A stretch of 42,971 nucleotides of DNA from Candidatus Rokuibacteriota bacterium (GCA_003221455.1 QHRX01000200.1:1-42971); one strand, 5' to 3'. Positions 9,984-18,200 are shown, counted from the first letter of the stretch. Made by a program: numbers and translations. Notes: generated by a model not told the origin, from the letters alone.

Positions 9984-10517
9984 CTAGGGAATCGTGACCC
10001 GGCCCGGGGCCGTCACGCTCACCGTCCGGCTGCCCCCGCCCTGCGCCGTCACCGTCAGGGCTCCGGTTTGACTGGCGTTGCCGAACGGGGTGAAGATCGG
10101 ATTCGTCCCGCTGTTGGTCACCGTGAAGGAATTCGGAGAGGGGCGGAAGGTTCCCGTGGAGTCCGTGCCCGGGCCCGTCCACACCGTGCCCGCGCACCCG
10201 CCCTGCACGAACTGATACCCCCCGGACACGACCTTCACGCAAATCGTCTGGCGCGTGCTCATCGCGAGCATCTTCGCCCGCATGAGCGAGCCCTGGATCT
10301 CCCGCGCCCCCCAGGTGACGGTCGCCCCGGGAAGGGCGCTCAAGAGCCAGGGAACGGCGGCCGCCCCCATGATCCCGATGATCGCGATCACCACGACGAG
10401 TTCAGACAGGGAATAGCCCCGGCAGCTCCCCGCGGTGCCGGCGAGCGTCGAACGGCCAGGCTCTGCCGTCCTGCTGAGACCGGAGATCGGTACCGCGACT
10501 GCGCCGACGTTTTCCAT
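9984..10517 (-). CDS. fimT: Type II secretion/type IV pilin family protein FimT/GspH-like
   Basis: A 177-residue pseudopilin of the GspH/FimT family. The leader is fairly long (34 residues) and ends SCRG, then YSLSELVVVIAIIGIMGAAAVPWL. Cleavage is predicted after Gly34 and Glu39 is the conserved Glu5; the residue after the cut is Tyr rather than Phe. The next block (ATVTWGAREIQGSLMRAKMLAMSTRQTICV) matches the GspH helix and the start of the beta domain. It is the first gene of the minor-pilin operon; upstream lies an AT-rich patch with a direct repeat and a strong palindrome. No major pilin or pilus motor gene is in this window. Confidence 0.87.
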   Translation of the reverse strand: MENVGAVAVPISGLSRTAEPGRSTLAGTAGSCRGYSLSELVVVIAIIGIMGAAAVPWLLSALPGATVTWGAREIQGSLMRAKMLAMSTRQTICVKVVSGGYQFVQGGCAGTVWTGPGTDSTGTFRPSPNSFTVTNSGTNPIFTPFGNASQTGALTVTAQGGGSRTVSVTAPGRVTIP

Positions 10518-10544
10518 CGCGTAGGTGACAGTGCACGAACGATG

Positions 10545-10600
10545 CCCGTTAATAATTTGGGTGCGCGTCGTCTAACATGTCTAATTCAAATCGATTTTCG
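10545..10600 (-). promoter_or_regulatory. Probable promoter region of the minor-pilin operon, with GTCTAA direct repeat
   Basis: This AT-rich patch lies 28-83 bases upstream of the fimT ATG. It carries a perfect direct repeat GTCTAA-CAT-GTCTAA at 10570-10584 (9-base period). On the minus strand it contains TTATTA-like sequence around 10550-10556 that could serve as a -10 element. No good sigma54 -24/-12 pair was found. Location and base composition support a promoter; the exact elements are inference. Confidence 0.35.
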
Positions 10601-10610
10601 GCCTCTATCC

Positions 10611-10635
10611 GCAGCCTGCCAGATCGGCAGGCTGC
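10611..10635. promoter_or_regulatory. Perfect 10-bp inverted repeat upstream of fimT
   Basis: GCAGCCTGCC (10611-10620), spacer AGATC, GGCAGGCTGC (10626-10635). A weaker outer pairing of TTTCGG (10595-10600) with CCGAAA (10635-10640) extends it. It lies about 95-120 bases upstream of fimT and more than 430 bases from the glycosyltransferase stop, with no following T run. An operator or RNA hairpin in the pilin leader fits better than a terminator. Confidence 0.4.
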
Positions 10636-11067
10636 CGAAATGGCAATTCGACCCGCCCCCACGGAGCCAGATCGTCACGGCTCGCCGTCGGTGTCGCGGG
10701 CTCCGCGTTGGCCCCACGGGGCTCAGGGATTTCGGATACGGGAGCGGGGGAGGAGGAGCGGAAAGCCCGTCTGAACCCATTCCGTGGCGTCGAGGTGTTC
10801 CGGCCCGCGCATGCTGAGGCGCGCCCGCCGCCGCCAGGACACCTTGTGCGAGCACGGGGCGAGGCGCGTGGAACGACGAACCAGTCGACGCGAAGCGCCG
10901 ATCAGTCGAAGGCCTACAGGGCGGCGGTCAGCCGCGGCGTGGCGATACGGCAGCGAGACGAGCCGGTGCGCGTGAGGCGTGGCGGCGGACCGGGACGGAG
11001 GCTCGAGTCGGGCGGGGCCGCGACGACCATGACGATGCCGCTGGTCGAGCGCTCTTCGGCGTGGCCG

Positions 11068-12285
11068 TCATCCAGTCGCGACCGATCGACCGGCGGAAAG
11101 CGAGCTCAGCCGGGCCAGGGGACGCATCGCACGCTTCAAGAACGCCTGCGTGAACTCGGCGCCGTCGAGGGCAACGTCGCGTCGAACGCGCTGCTTGTTC
11201 ATCGCTTCGAGAAGCGCCTCGGCCAGGCGGTCGGGATCGAGGTCCCCAAGCGCAATGGTGTCCGCCAGCCGTCGCTCGGCGAAGCGCTGGGCGCGGAAGA
11301 CCTGGTCGCCCACGTGGGTGCCCGGGACGAGCAAGGCAGGGACGCTCGTGCCGAGAATATCGGTGCAGGTGTTATATCCGGCCCTGCTGACCGACAAGGC
11401 CGTCCCGCGGAGCCGGCACAAGAAATCATCCGAGAAGGGTCGCACGTCGAAGGGCCCCCCGGCAGAGAGTTCCCGCAGGTGGCGGCAATCCTCTCTCGGC
11501 GTGAACGGTCCCAGAAAGAAGACCATCCGTCGATCACCGACGTCTCCTCGCGCGACCAGTCTTCTCCACGCCGCCGCACTCGTCGACATGAGTTCGAGCG
11601 CGTCGATGCCGCCGCCCGCACTCACGACAACGTCGCCCGAGGAGAGATCCTGGGTCCGGTCGGGCGCCGGGGATATCGGCGCCTTCCGGGCCACATAGCC
11701 CGTATAGACGACGGGCACCTTGATCGACGCGACGTCTGGGAAGTGCTCTTCGAGTCGAGTAATCCGCTCGTCGCCGTGCACGAGGACGTAGTCGAAGTAC
11801 TCATTCAGGGTGGCGGCAATCTTCTCGCACTCACCGCGCGTCCGCGGCCGACGGGGGACATCGCGCACGCTGCAACACACGAGAAGCTTCGGGTTCAGCC
11901 GTCGCGCGCGGACGATGGCGCCGACGATCTCGTCGCTGAGCTCCCACCGCTGGAACGGGAAGTATTCAATGACCAGCACATCCGCGGCGAATCGGCACAC
12001 GGCCGCATCGAGCGCCATCTGGCGCTTCCTCAGGACGGCCGTGATCGGCTCGCCGTCCGCCGCGGCAAGGCGAGAGGTTCGTATGTCCCGATAGACTGGA
12101 GGGAGCCGCGTGACGCCCACCCGTGGAGGCAGGGGAGCCTCGGCGACGGACCGCCCGCCATCGATGAGGTGGACGTCGAAGTCGACGCTTAGAGTTCGCG
12201 CGATTTCCCTGATGCGGACGGAGTGACCCACCCCGACCAAGCCCTGGGCGTACAGAAGAACTCGGGGCCTTCCCGTCTCGATCAC
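11068..12285 (-). CDS. MurG-like glycosyltransferase (GT28-type C-terminal domain)
   Basis: A 405-residue predicted soluble or membrane-associated glycosyltransferase with a GT-B fold. The N-terminal Rossmann half starts RVLLYAQGLVGVGHSVRIREIARTL, the G-x-GH-x-x-R pattern of MurG-like and COG4671-type enzymes. The C-terminal half has the nucleotide-sugar site, SRAGYNTCTDILGTSVPALLVPG then VGDQVFRAQRFAERRLA. The start is uncertain: the GTG at 12285 sits just before the conserved region, while the open frame runs to 12576 through arginine-rich sequence without similarity. Donor and acceptor are unknown. It is upstream of, and co-directional with, the pilin operon, so a link to surface glycosylation is possible but not shown. 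Confidence 0.72.
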   Translation of the reverse strand: MIETGRPRVLLYAQGLVGVGHSVRIREIARTLSVDFDVHLIDGGRSVAEAPLPPRVGVTRLPPVYRDIRTSRLAAADGEPITAVLRKRQMALDAAVCRFAADVLVIEYFPFQRWELSDEIVGAIVRARRLNPKLLVCCSVRDVPRRPRTRGECEKIAATLNEYFDYVLVHGDERITRLEEHFPDVASIKVPVVYTGYVARKAPISPAPDRTQDLSSGDVVVSAGGGIDALELMSTSAAAWRRLVARGDVGDRRMVFFLGPFTPREDCRHLRELSAGGPFDVRPFSDDFLCRLRGTALSVSRAGYNTCTDILGTSVPALLVPGTHVGDQVFRAQRFAERRLADTIALGDLDPDRLAEALLEAMNKQRVRRDVALDGAEFTQAFLKRAMRPLARLSSLSAGRSVATG

Positions 12286-13426
12286 GACCCTGCCCCCATG
12301 CGCACGTTGGCTTCCTGCCCGGCCTGATCGAGGCTGGCCCCTCCAGAGAAGCGCCAGGAACTTCTCCGTGCGAGGATGCGGGAACCTCGGGAGTCGTCCG
12401 GGCTGCTTCGGCCCCGCGTGCAGGAGATCAACGAAAGAGTCACCGGCTTTCCGCCTGGCTCGCTGGAGCAAGACTCTGTGGTTCTCGTCTGCACCGCCGC
12501 CTGCCCTCCACCCCACCGCATGCGATTTTGAACCTCTGCCCGCCGAGCAAAATGCACGCTGGAGTTCAGGAAGCACAGCCTATGCCAAGGCCGGCAGTAA
12601 CTCGTGAACAGGTGAAGACCTTGATTTTTCCAGATCCGTCACACTCTTCAGATTCGCCACGACTGGAGAGCTCTCCGCATTCGCTGCCAATCTGGTCCGG
12701 CCGGGACACAATGGCAGGCGCGGGCGTCAATCCGGCGACCGCACTACAAGATTTGAGCGTGGCCGACGAGGAACCGCTCAGACCGGCCGCGAGCGAGCGG
12801 ATCCAGCGCGGTGTCGCGCGGCGGGCGCCATCCCTCGATCAGTCAGGCTCCACGCCGAGATCCGGACGCGTCGTTGCCCTTGGCCTCGCACGGCGGAGTT
12901 CCCCCGGCTGTCACCTCCGAGCGGGCCCAGCCCCCTCCGGGTCACTTCTTCCTTCGTCGCACCGCTCGAAGGCATGAACGCCGTGCGGAGACACATGGCG
13001 AATCGGAGGCCCGCCGGTCGAGAGCGTGTCTGCGGCGCACGGCCGCCACGTCGGTCTCGCTCGTGGTCGTCCGGAATTGGCGGGGGGCCGACTCGGAGTG
13101 CCGACCGCGGTCCCGTCCCGACGAGCGGGAGTGACGGCTAACCCGCGGCTCCACGATGCTCGCGCGCGCCGATTCCGGCCTTCGGAATCTCCGAGCGGCG
13201 TCGTCGACGACCGGCCGGATCGCGAGGGTCAGCCGGACGGTGTTGGGGAGTGGGCTACCTTCCGATCACGAGCGGTTGTCCCCTGGGGCATCCGAGGTCC
13301 GAGACGCGCGCGCCCCGGCCTGTGATCAGTCAGGCCGAGGGGGCGCGCAGCTGAGTCTCGATCTGGTAAGCCTTGATCCCGCGCGAGCCGGACGCCGCCC
13401 GCTCGAGAGATCGTACGCTCGAGGGT
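12286..13426. other. 1.1 kb region without a convincing gene
   Basis: Between the glycosyltransferase and the OB-fold-like gene there is no reading frame with family similarity or sustained codon bias. A small plus-strand frame (12974-13136, 53 codons, AAGG before its ATG) is possible but arginine-rich and unrecognised. A 12-base repeat GATCAGTCAGGC occurs at 12837-12848 and 13324-13335. The hairpin at 13308-13348 is listed separately. It may be a decayed region. Confidence 0.45.
13308..13348 (-). terminator. Strong bulged hairpin downstream of the 13427-14065 gene
   Basis: The outer arms GCGCGCCCC (13308-13316) and GGGGCGCGC (13340-13348) pair, as do the inner arms GGCCTG (13317-13322) and CAGGCC (13331-13336). 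This gives a 15-bp stem with a 3-base bulge and an 8-base loop. It lies about 80 bases beyond the stop of the minus-strand gene, so it probably ends that transcript. There is no T run after it. Confidence 0.5.
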
Positions 13427-14065
13427 TCACAGCATGCGACAGCGGTCGACGACATACCCCTTGGGACGCCTGCGCACAACCTTCCCGCGAATTGTCACGC
13501 TGGAGTTCGGCTGCAGCTCCGCATCCGACAAGCACCACGCGAGAATCCGCATTCCCTCGCTATCCGTGAATTCGATGCCCAGCAGGTGGTCCGCCCGTGA
13601 GGTACTCTCGACCATGCCGCTCCACGTGACCTCGCGATTCTGGGCGTATCGATTGAACGCTAGGGCGCCTTCGGGATGGGATTGGAGCCAGTCGTCAAGC
13701 TCCTTCGCGGAAAAGGTCATGGGGAGAGGCGCGACCGTCTCGTCACCGCTCCGCGCGACAGACGCTGGCGCGGGCGACGTCGTTGGTGAGCCGCCTGTCG
13801 ACGCGTCGTGGCGCGCGGGTGGCCGAGCGGACGCGGGTGCCTCGCTGACGACGGGTGGCCGCGTGAGATAGTGGTACCACCCAGCGGCTCCCACCAGGGC
13901 CGCGGCGATCACCGCACTCTTTGTCATCCAGCCGCGCCGGCGAACCGGCTCGGCCTTCGTCGGCCCTTGCCGAGCTTTGCGGGGCCCGCCGGGGACCTGT
14001 CGCGCCCCATAGACAGTTCCCCAACCTCCCGGACTTGGCCGTGCCGGACGTCTCTCGGAAGCCAT
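13427..14065 (-). CDS. Membrane-anchored protein with a C-terminal OB-fold-like (tRNA_anti-like) domain
   Basis: A 212-residue protein: a basic cytoplasmic N-terminus (1-46), one membrane segment (about 48-67), a Pro/Ser/Ala-rich linker (68-112) and a compact C-terminal domain (about 115-212). The domain contains VTWSGMVESTSRADHLLGIEFTD and a terminal VTIRGKVVRRRPKGYVVDRCRM. These segments resemble the tRNA_anti-like/OB-fold periplasmic domains found in many uncharacterised proteins. Two cysteines (AWCLSD and DRCRML) may form a disulfide. The ATG at 14065 has AAAGG four bases upstream. It stands alone on its strand; function is unknown. Confidence 0.65.
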   Translation of the reverse strand: MASERRPARPSPGGWGTVYGARQVPGGPRKARQGPTKAEPVRRRGWMTKSAVIAAALVGAAGWYHYLTRPPVVSEAPASARPPARHDASTGGSPTTSPAPASVARSGDETVAPLPMTFSAKELDDWLQSHPEGALAFNRYAQNREVTWSGMVESTSRADHLLGIEFTDSEGMRILAWCLSDAELQPNSSVTIRGKVVRRRPKGYVVDRCRML

Positions 14066-14080
14066 CGAACCTTTAGAATG

Positions 14081-14278
14081 TTAGCGCACGCCGCGGCGAT
14101 TCGGGAACTTCGTGGAGCAGACGTCGACGCGGTCGGCGCGGAGCGTGATCGCCTCGCCGGCCGCAGCGAGGGCGACCGTGAGGCCGGCGCTCCATCCGAG
14201 AGCGAAGGCGGTCGAGCTGACGCCGAGGGCGGCCTTCGGAGCGCGGCCTTCGAACCGGCCGACGGCGCAGGCTGTCAC
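14081..14278 (-). CDS. Possible small hydrophobic ORF or gene remnant
   Basis: A 65-codon frame with strong G/C third-position bias (mostly GCC, GTC, CTC, GGC) and a central hydrophobic stretch (ALGVSSTAFALGWSAGLTVALAAAG). The frame stays open upstream of the GTG at 14278 through SKILSPPPPSQ. No good ribosome-binding site is visible, and I do not recognise a family. It lies head-to-tail just before the 13427-14065 gene. It could be a true small protein or the 3' end of a decayed gene. Confidence 0.25.
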   Translation of the reverse strand: MTACAVGRFEGRAPKAALGVSSTAFALGWSAGLTVALAAAGEAITLRADRVDVCSTKFPNRRGVR

Positions 14279-14491
14279 CTGCGAGGGCGGCGGCGGACTG
14301 AGAATTTTTGACGCCTTCGCTGTCCGAGGTTGATGCTTGCTGACGGGTCCGGGCAGTCGCCTCCAACTCGGCTCGACTGCAGAGCTGAGGTTTCTCAGTA
14401 TCTTCTTGCCGGGGCCCCAGGGTGGCGTCAGTTATGCACGGCGTCCTGGTGGGCCGGCTCGGCCTTCGTTCGCAGCTTGAGGAGGACGTCT

Positions 14492-15154
14492 ATGTCGCGA
14501 GCACTGCGGAACGGAGGGGTTGGACGGGCGGCCACGGTCCTTGCCGGGGTGATGATGCTTTCGCTTATGGCCCAAGGGACAGCCAAGGCCGAAGACGACG
14601 AGAGCCACCGACAAGGCCATTCACGCCATCAGCAGTCGAGCTGGCTCAGGACAGGCCCGCCAGGGCCCGCAGGACCGCCAGGACCGGCCGGGGCACAGGG
14701 GCCTGCTGGACCTCAGGGGCCTGCCGGACCGCAGGGAGCCACGGGGCCGCAAGGGCCGCCAGGCGATCCGGCCGGGCTGCTCGTTGACAGCACCGGCAAG
14801 ACCATCGGGACGTTGGTGGACTGTTGCGACGTTCTCGTGAACACCGCCTCCGGTCCGGCCTTGCTGATGGTCGACTCCACCGGGTTTCAGTCAAACGGAG
14901 AATTTTATTTCGTCGAGGACACCAGTAATGGCTGCCACGGTACGAAGTACCTGATCGCGCAGGGCGTCTTTTCGACAGACGTCGTCGACAAGATCAACGG
15001 CACCGTGTATGTTGCGACAAGCCCTCAGAAGCTCACGATGCACTCGCTGACGTTTAATGGCGCCGGCTGCCAACCAACCAGCCAGACGGCAATGTTCGGC
15101 CCCGCGGTGCCCGTGACGATCTCAGGATTCACGCCGCCGTTTTCGGTGAAGTAG
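14492..15154 (+). CDS. Secreted collagen-like (G-X-Y repeat) protein
   Basis: A 220-residue exported protein. The signal peptide is residues 1-33, with probable cleavage after AKA. A His/Ser-rich spacer follows, then 13 uninterrupted G-X-Y triplets (residues 55-93: [18 protein letters not shown]), which should form a short collagen-type triple helix. A unique C-terminal domain of about 125 residues follows. It contains three or more cysteines (DCCDV, NGCHG, GAGCQP) and hydrophobic beta-like segments, and may act as trimerisation or binding head. The ATG at 14492 has a near-perfect GAGGAGG six bases upstream; the longer frame from 14330 has none. Bacterial collagen-like proteins are usually surface or matrix proteins; the ligand is unknown. 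Confidence 0.8.
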   Translation: MSRALRNGGVGRAATVLAGVMMLSLMAQGTAKAEDDESHRQGHSRHQQSSWLRTGPPGPAGPPGPAGAQGPAGPQGPAGPQGATGPQGPPGDPAGLLVDSTGKTIGTLVDCCDVLVNTASGPALLMVDSTGFQSNGEFYFVEDTSNGCHGTKYLIAQGVFSTDVVDKINGTVYVATSPQKLTMHSLTFNGAGCQPTSQTAMFGPAVPVTISGFTPPFSVK

Positions 15155-15170
15155 CGTACCAGGCGATTGG

Positions 15171-15198
15171 GAGGGCGACCCTGATGGCGGTCGCCCTC
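15171..15198 (+). terminator. 10-bp hairpin after the collagen-like gene
   Basis: GAGGGCGACC (15171-15180) and GGTCGCCCTC (15189-15198) form a perfect 10-bp stem with an 8-base loop, 17 bases after the stop codon. Only GTT follows, so termination would not depend on a long U tract. Confidence 0.6.
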
Positions 15199-15216
15199 GT
15201 TCCCTAGGTGGGCGGT

Positions 15217-15249
15217 CCACGAGCGCCGAGCATCCCTCGGCGCTCGTGG
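15217..15249 (+). terminator. 14-bp perfect hairpin, second in tandem
   Basis: CCACGAGCGCCGAG (15217-15230), loop CATCC, CTCGGCGCTCGTGG (15236-15249). This is the longest perfect stem that I see in the window. It sits 18 bases after the previous hairpin and about 135 bases before the next gene. It is probably a second terminator or a transcript-stabilising structure. Confidence 0.55.
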
Positions 15250-15383
15250 TGCGTTCGCCCGCGGTGCCCCGCACGAGCGGTCGCCCTCAACCGCCGGCGT
15301 GTCGAAGCTAGAAAGCCGGCACACTCACCGAGAAAGGTTGACACACGGGCACCTCTCTCGTCATCTTGTCCGGGAGCCATTCC

Positions 15384-17135
15384 ATGCCCGCGCCGCCCCA
15401 CTCCCTCCCGCAGGACGTCGGGTCGGGCGCCCACTCGTACGGGCCCCCCGCCGCGCTGATCGGCGCCGGCCTCTGCGCCGCGACGTTCTGGGTCGCGAGC
15501 GAGGCGGCGAACCACTACGTCATCCTCTACGGGCGCCACGGATGGGCCCCGCCGGAGGTCGCCTTCCTGCTGAACTTCGTCCTTCTTGGGTTGCCCTGCG
15601 CCGCGCTCCTGACGACGGCCCTCGCCCGCTGGTGGGGTCCGCGCCTTGCCGCCGACTTCGCGCGTCTGGCTGACGTCCCGCCGCGGACCGCGCACTGTGC
15701 CGCGGGGCTCGCCGCGCTCTTCGTCGGCGCCCTCATCGCGCTCGCGCGCTACGGTCTCCTCCGCAACACCGCGATCACGGACGACGAGAACGTCTACGAC
15801 TTCATGGCGCGCATGTGGGCGGGCGGGCATCTCTCCGTCCCGTCCCCCCCGCCGGAAGTGCGGGCCTTCTTCGAGAACCAGTTTGTCGTGAACGACGGGC
15901 GCTGGTACGGAATCTACGCCCCGGGGCATCCCGCCGTCCTCACGCTCGGCCAGTGGCTCGGCGGGATCCACTGGGTCACCACCGTCGAGGCCGTCCTCAC
16001 CGTGCTCTTGGCCTGGTGCCTCGCCGATCGCGTGTTCGGCCGGCGCGCCGCGCTCCTGACGCTCGGGCTCCTCGCCGTCTCGCCCTTCTTCCTCCTGGTC
16101 TCGGCGACGATGCTCGCGCACGCGACGGCCGCCCTGGCGCTGACCGCCTTCGCGTACTCGGCCGTCCGCGCCCTCGAGGCGCCGGCCGCGAAGTGGTGGT
16201 GGCTCGCCGCCGGGTGTGCGCTCGGCGGGGACGGCCTGACCCGCCCCCTGTCGGCGGCCGCCTTCTCCCTTCCCTGGCTCGTCCTCCTGGCCCTCACGGT
16301 GCGCCGCGACCGGCGGGCGGTGCCGGGCGCGGCGCTCTTCCTCCTCGCCGGCGCCGTCGCGGCCGCCCTGTTCGCCGGCTACAACGCCGCCGTCACCGGC
16401 AGCCCCTTCCGGACCGGCTACCAGGTCTTCGCGGAGAACTACCGCTTCACGTTCACGCTGGGCTCCCTCCCGGCGGCGGCGCCGGTGGCGGCGCTCTACG
16501 AGCTCTACTACACTCTCGCGCGTCTGAACTTCTGGCTTCTCGGGTGGCCGGTCTCGCTTGCGCTCATCCCCTTCGCGGGCCGGGCACCGGCGAGCCTCGC
16601 GCTCGCCCTCGGCGCCCTCGGCACCGTCGTCGCATACGCGACGCTCCGGATCCCCAGCATCAACGTGGTGGGTCCGGTCCACTACGGCGAGCTCGTGGTG
16701 CCGCTGGTCGTGCTCACGGCGGGCGGCCTCGAGCGGCTCGCGCTGCGGGCGGAGCGGGTGCTGGGACGCCCCGTGTTCCTGTGGGTGCTCAGCGCCCCCG
16801 CGGCGCTCACGGTGGTGGCGGTCGTCTTCTTCTGGCCGGTCTACGCCCCGTCCCTACGCCAGATGGCGAACGTCGCGCGGGCACCCTACGATCTCGTGGA
16901 GCAGGCGGGTCTCGACAACGCCGTGGTCTTCGTGGAGAGCCTCCCCGCGCTCGAGGCCATGCCGGGCGCGTGGGTCTACCGGCACCGGAACAGCTCTCCC
17001 GACTTCTCCGATCGCGTCCTGTTTGTCAACGACCTCGGGTCCCTGGACGCGCGGCTGCGCGCGTGGCTCCCCGGCCGCAAAGCCTACCGCATGAAGATGG
17101 AGGGTGGCCGGCTCGGGCTGTCGCCGCTCCCATGA
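15384..17135 (+). CDS. GT-C family membrane glycosyltransferase (PMT/ArnT-like)
   Basis: A 583-residue multispanning protein with about 11-13 hydrophobic segments. An early extracytoplasmic loop carries the acidic motif ITDDENVYDFMARMWAGG (DDE at 133-135). It is followed by a loop with NDGRWYGIYAPGHPAVLTLGQWLG, the pattern of lipid-linked sugar transferases of the PMT/GT39/GT83 type. Such enzymes take a polyprenyl-phosphate sugar and transfer it on the periplasmic side to protein or lipid. The C-terminal roughly 70 residues are soluble. The ATG at 15384 is preceded by GGGAG; a TTG at 15366 is an alternative. Acceptor is unknown. The neighbours (a secreted collagen-like protein, pilins) would be plausible targets, but this is inference. 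Confidence 0.72.
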   Translation: MPAPPHSLPQDVGSGAHSYGPPAALIGAGLCAATFWVASEAANHYVILYGRHGWAPPEVAFLLNFVLLGLPCAALLTTALARWWGPRLAADFARLADVPPRTAHCAAGLAALFVGALIALARYGLLRNTAITDDENVYDFMARMWAGGHLSVPSPPPEVRAFFENQFVVNDGRWYGIYAPGHPAVLTLGQWLGGIHWVTTVEAVLTVLLAWCLADRVFGRRAALLTLGLLAVSPFFLLVSATMLAHATAALALTAFAYSAVRALEAPAAKWWWLAAGCALGGDGLTRPLSAAAFSLPWLVLLALTVRRDRRAVPGAALFLLAGAVAAALFAGYNAAVTGSPFRTGYQVFAENYRFTFTLGSLPAAAPVAALYELYYTLARLNFWLLGWPVSLALIPFAGRAPASLALALGALGTVVAYATLRIPSINVVGPVHYGELVVPLVVLTAGGLERLALRAERVLGRPVFLWVLSAPAALTVVAVVFFWPVYAPSLRQMANVARAPYDLVEQAGLDNAVVFVESLPALEAMPGAWVYRHRNSSPDFSDRVLFVNDLGSLDARLRAWLPGRKAYRMKMEGGRLGLSPLP

Positions 17136-17175
17136 CCGCCGGGCGGCGACGCGCCGTGGACCCGCGGGGCGCGGT

Positions 17176-18108
17176 TCAGACTGAGGGGGCGACCGCCACT
17201 GGGGCCTCGGCAAGGGCGACGACGATGACGGCCCCGGTGTCGCCGGCGGCCGCGCCGCGCCCGGAGGCGCTCTCGGCCGTCGTGAGCCAGCCGACGCACG
17301 GGACCTCGTGGCCGACTCGGTCCCGGATCGCAAGCCATTCGTCCCGCGCCGTCCCGCCGAGAGCGGCGTAACGGGCCGCGCTCTCGGCGACCAGCGCCAC
17401 CCGCACCGGCTGCCCCTCGAGCCGTTTGACCGCCACGGCGGCCGCCTCGGCGGCACCGTGCAGAAGCATCGTCGCGTCGGACTCGCCGGGGCCGGCCGCG
17501 CCCGCGACGCCCACGCCGCTCTTGTAGGCGCCCTCGAGGCACAGCACGGCGAGGTTGCCGGGTTCCGCGGCGCCCTGCCCGCACAGCGGCCGTCCGGCGG
17601 CGCTGATGACCGTGCGCAGCTTCGGGCCTGCCAGGTGCCGCCAGCGGACCAGGAAGGCGTCCGTCAGCGACTCCGTGACCGGCGGCGCAAAGGCGAGCGC
17701 GACGCCGCGGGGGAAGTGACGTCGCTCGCTCGCGCCGGCCAGGACGAGCCGACCGACCCGCTCGGTGGCCGCCGAGAGCCCCATCGGACGCCCGGCACAG
17801 ACGACGCTCGGAGACAGGGCGTCACCGTAGAAGCACATCACCGCCGCTCCCGCCGTCAGAAGACCCGAGTCCGTGAGGATGCCGCTCACCGACGCGCCGG
17901 CCACCGGGGCCCCGCCCGCGGACGCGCGGGCGACCTCCCCGAGCCCGGGCACGCCCGTCCCGCCCGTGACGAGAATGAGGGCCGCCTTCGGCAGCTGGTC
18001 CCCGGCCGCGCGGCGCGCGGCCGCTGCGGCTTCCTCGATGGCCCGGAGCGGATCACTACCCTCCGCGACGCCCAGCCAACCCCTGATCATCATCGCGCAA
18101 GCTCCCAT
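17176..18108 (-). CDS. FIST-domain small-ligand sensor protein
   Basis: A 310-residue protein matching the FIST_N/FIST_C architecture. The N-terminal half has DPLRAIEEAAAAARRA, PKAALILVTG, then PVAGASVSGILTDSG and AAVMCFYGD. The C-terminal half ends with PCVGWLTTAESASGRG then DTGAVIVVAL. FIST domains are described as intracellular sensory modules predicted to bind small ligands such as amino acids. Here the domain is stand-alone and somewhat shorter than most. The start is at 18108; ATG 18093 or 18090, following GGGAG, may be the true one. It is the third gene of a co-directional set with an NtrC-type regulator and a single-domain receiver, which supports a signalling role. Confidence 0.72.
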   Translation of the reverse strand: MGACAMMIRGWLGVAEGSDPLRAIEEAAAAARRAAGDQLPKAALILVTGGTGVPGLGEVARASAGGAPVAGASVSGILTDSGLLTAGAAVMCFYGDALSPSVVCAGRPMGLSAATERVGRLVLAGASERRHFPRGVALAFAPPVTESLTDAFLVRWRHLAGPKLRTVISAAGRPLCGQGAAEPGNLAVLCLEGAYKSGVGVAGAAGPGESDATMLLHGAAEAAAVAVKRLEGQPVRVALVAESAARYAALGGTARDEWLAIRDRVGHEVPCVGWLTTAESASGRGAAAGDTGAVIVVALAEAPVAVAPSV

Positions 18109-18200
18109 TCCGGCTCCGCCGCGAGGCGTTTGGGCGCCGGAAGAACATGGGTGAGCAGCACGCGCGGGAGCCCGCCGCTCGGCGAGCGGGGCCCCGCGCA

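Larger units (their letters stand above)
10518..11067. other. Intergenic region upstream of the pilin operon
   Basis: About 550 bases between the glycosyltransferase stop and the fimT start. The 10540-10605 part is unusually AT-rich for this genome and holds a direct repeat and a palindrome, listed separately. The rest (10640-11067) is GC-rich without a gene that I can support; the long plus-strand frame there is a shadow of the minus-strand glycosyltransferase frame. Confidence 0.5.

Noticed and set aside
10708-12192. 494-codon plus-strand frame over the glycosyltransferase
   Set aside because: Arg/Gly-rich with no recognisable motif, while the minus-strand frame has clear MurG-like motifs.
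12837-13335. 12-base repeat GATCAGTCAGGC (two copies) as a mobile-element end or CRISPR repeat
   Set aside because: Only two direct copies, no transposase, no regular spacing and no inverted ends. No CRISPR array was seen anywhere in the window.
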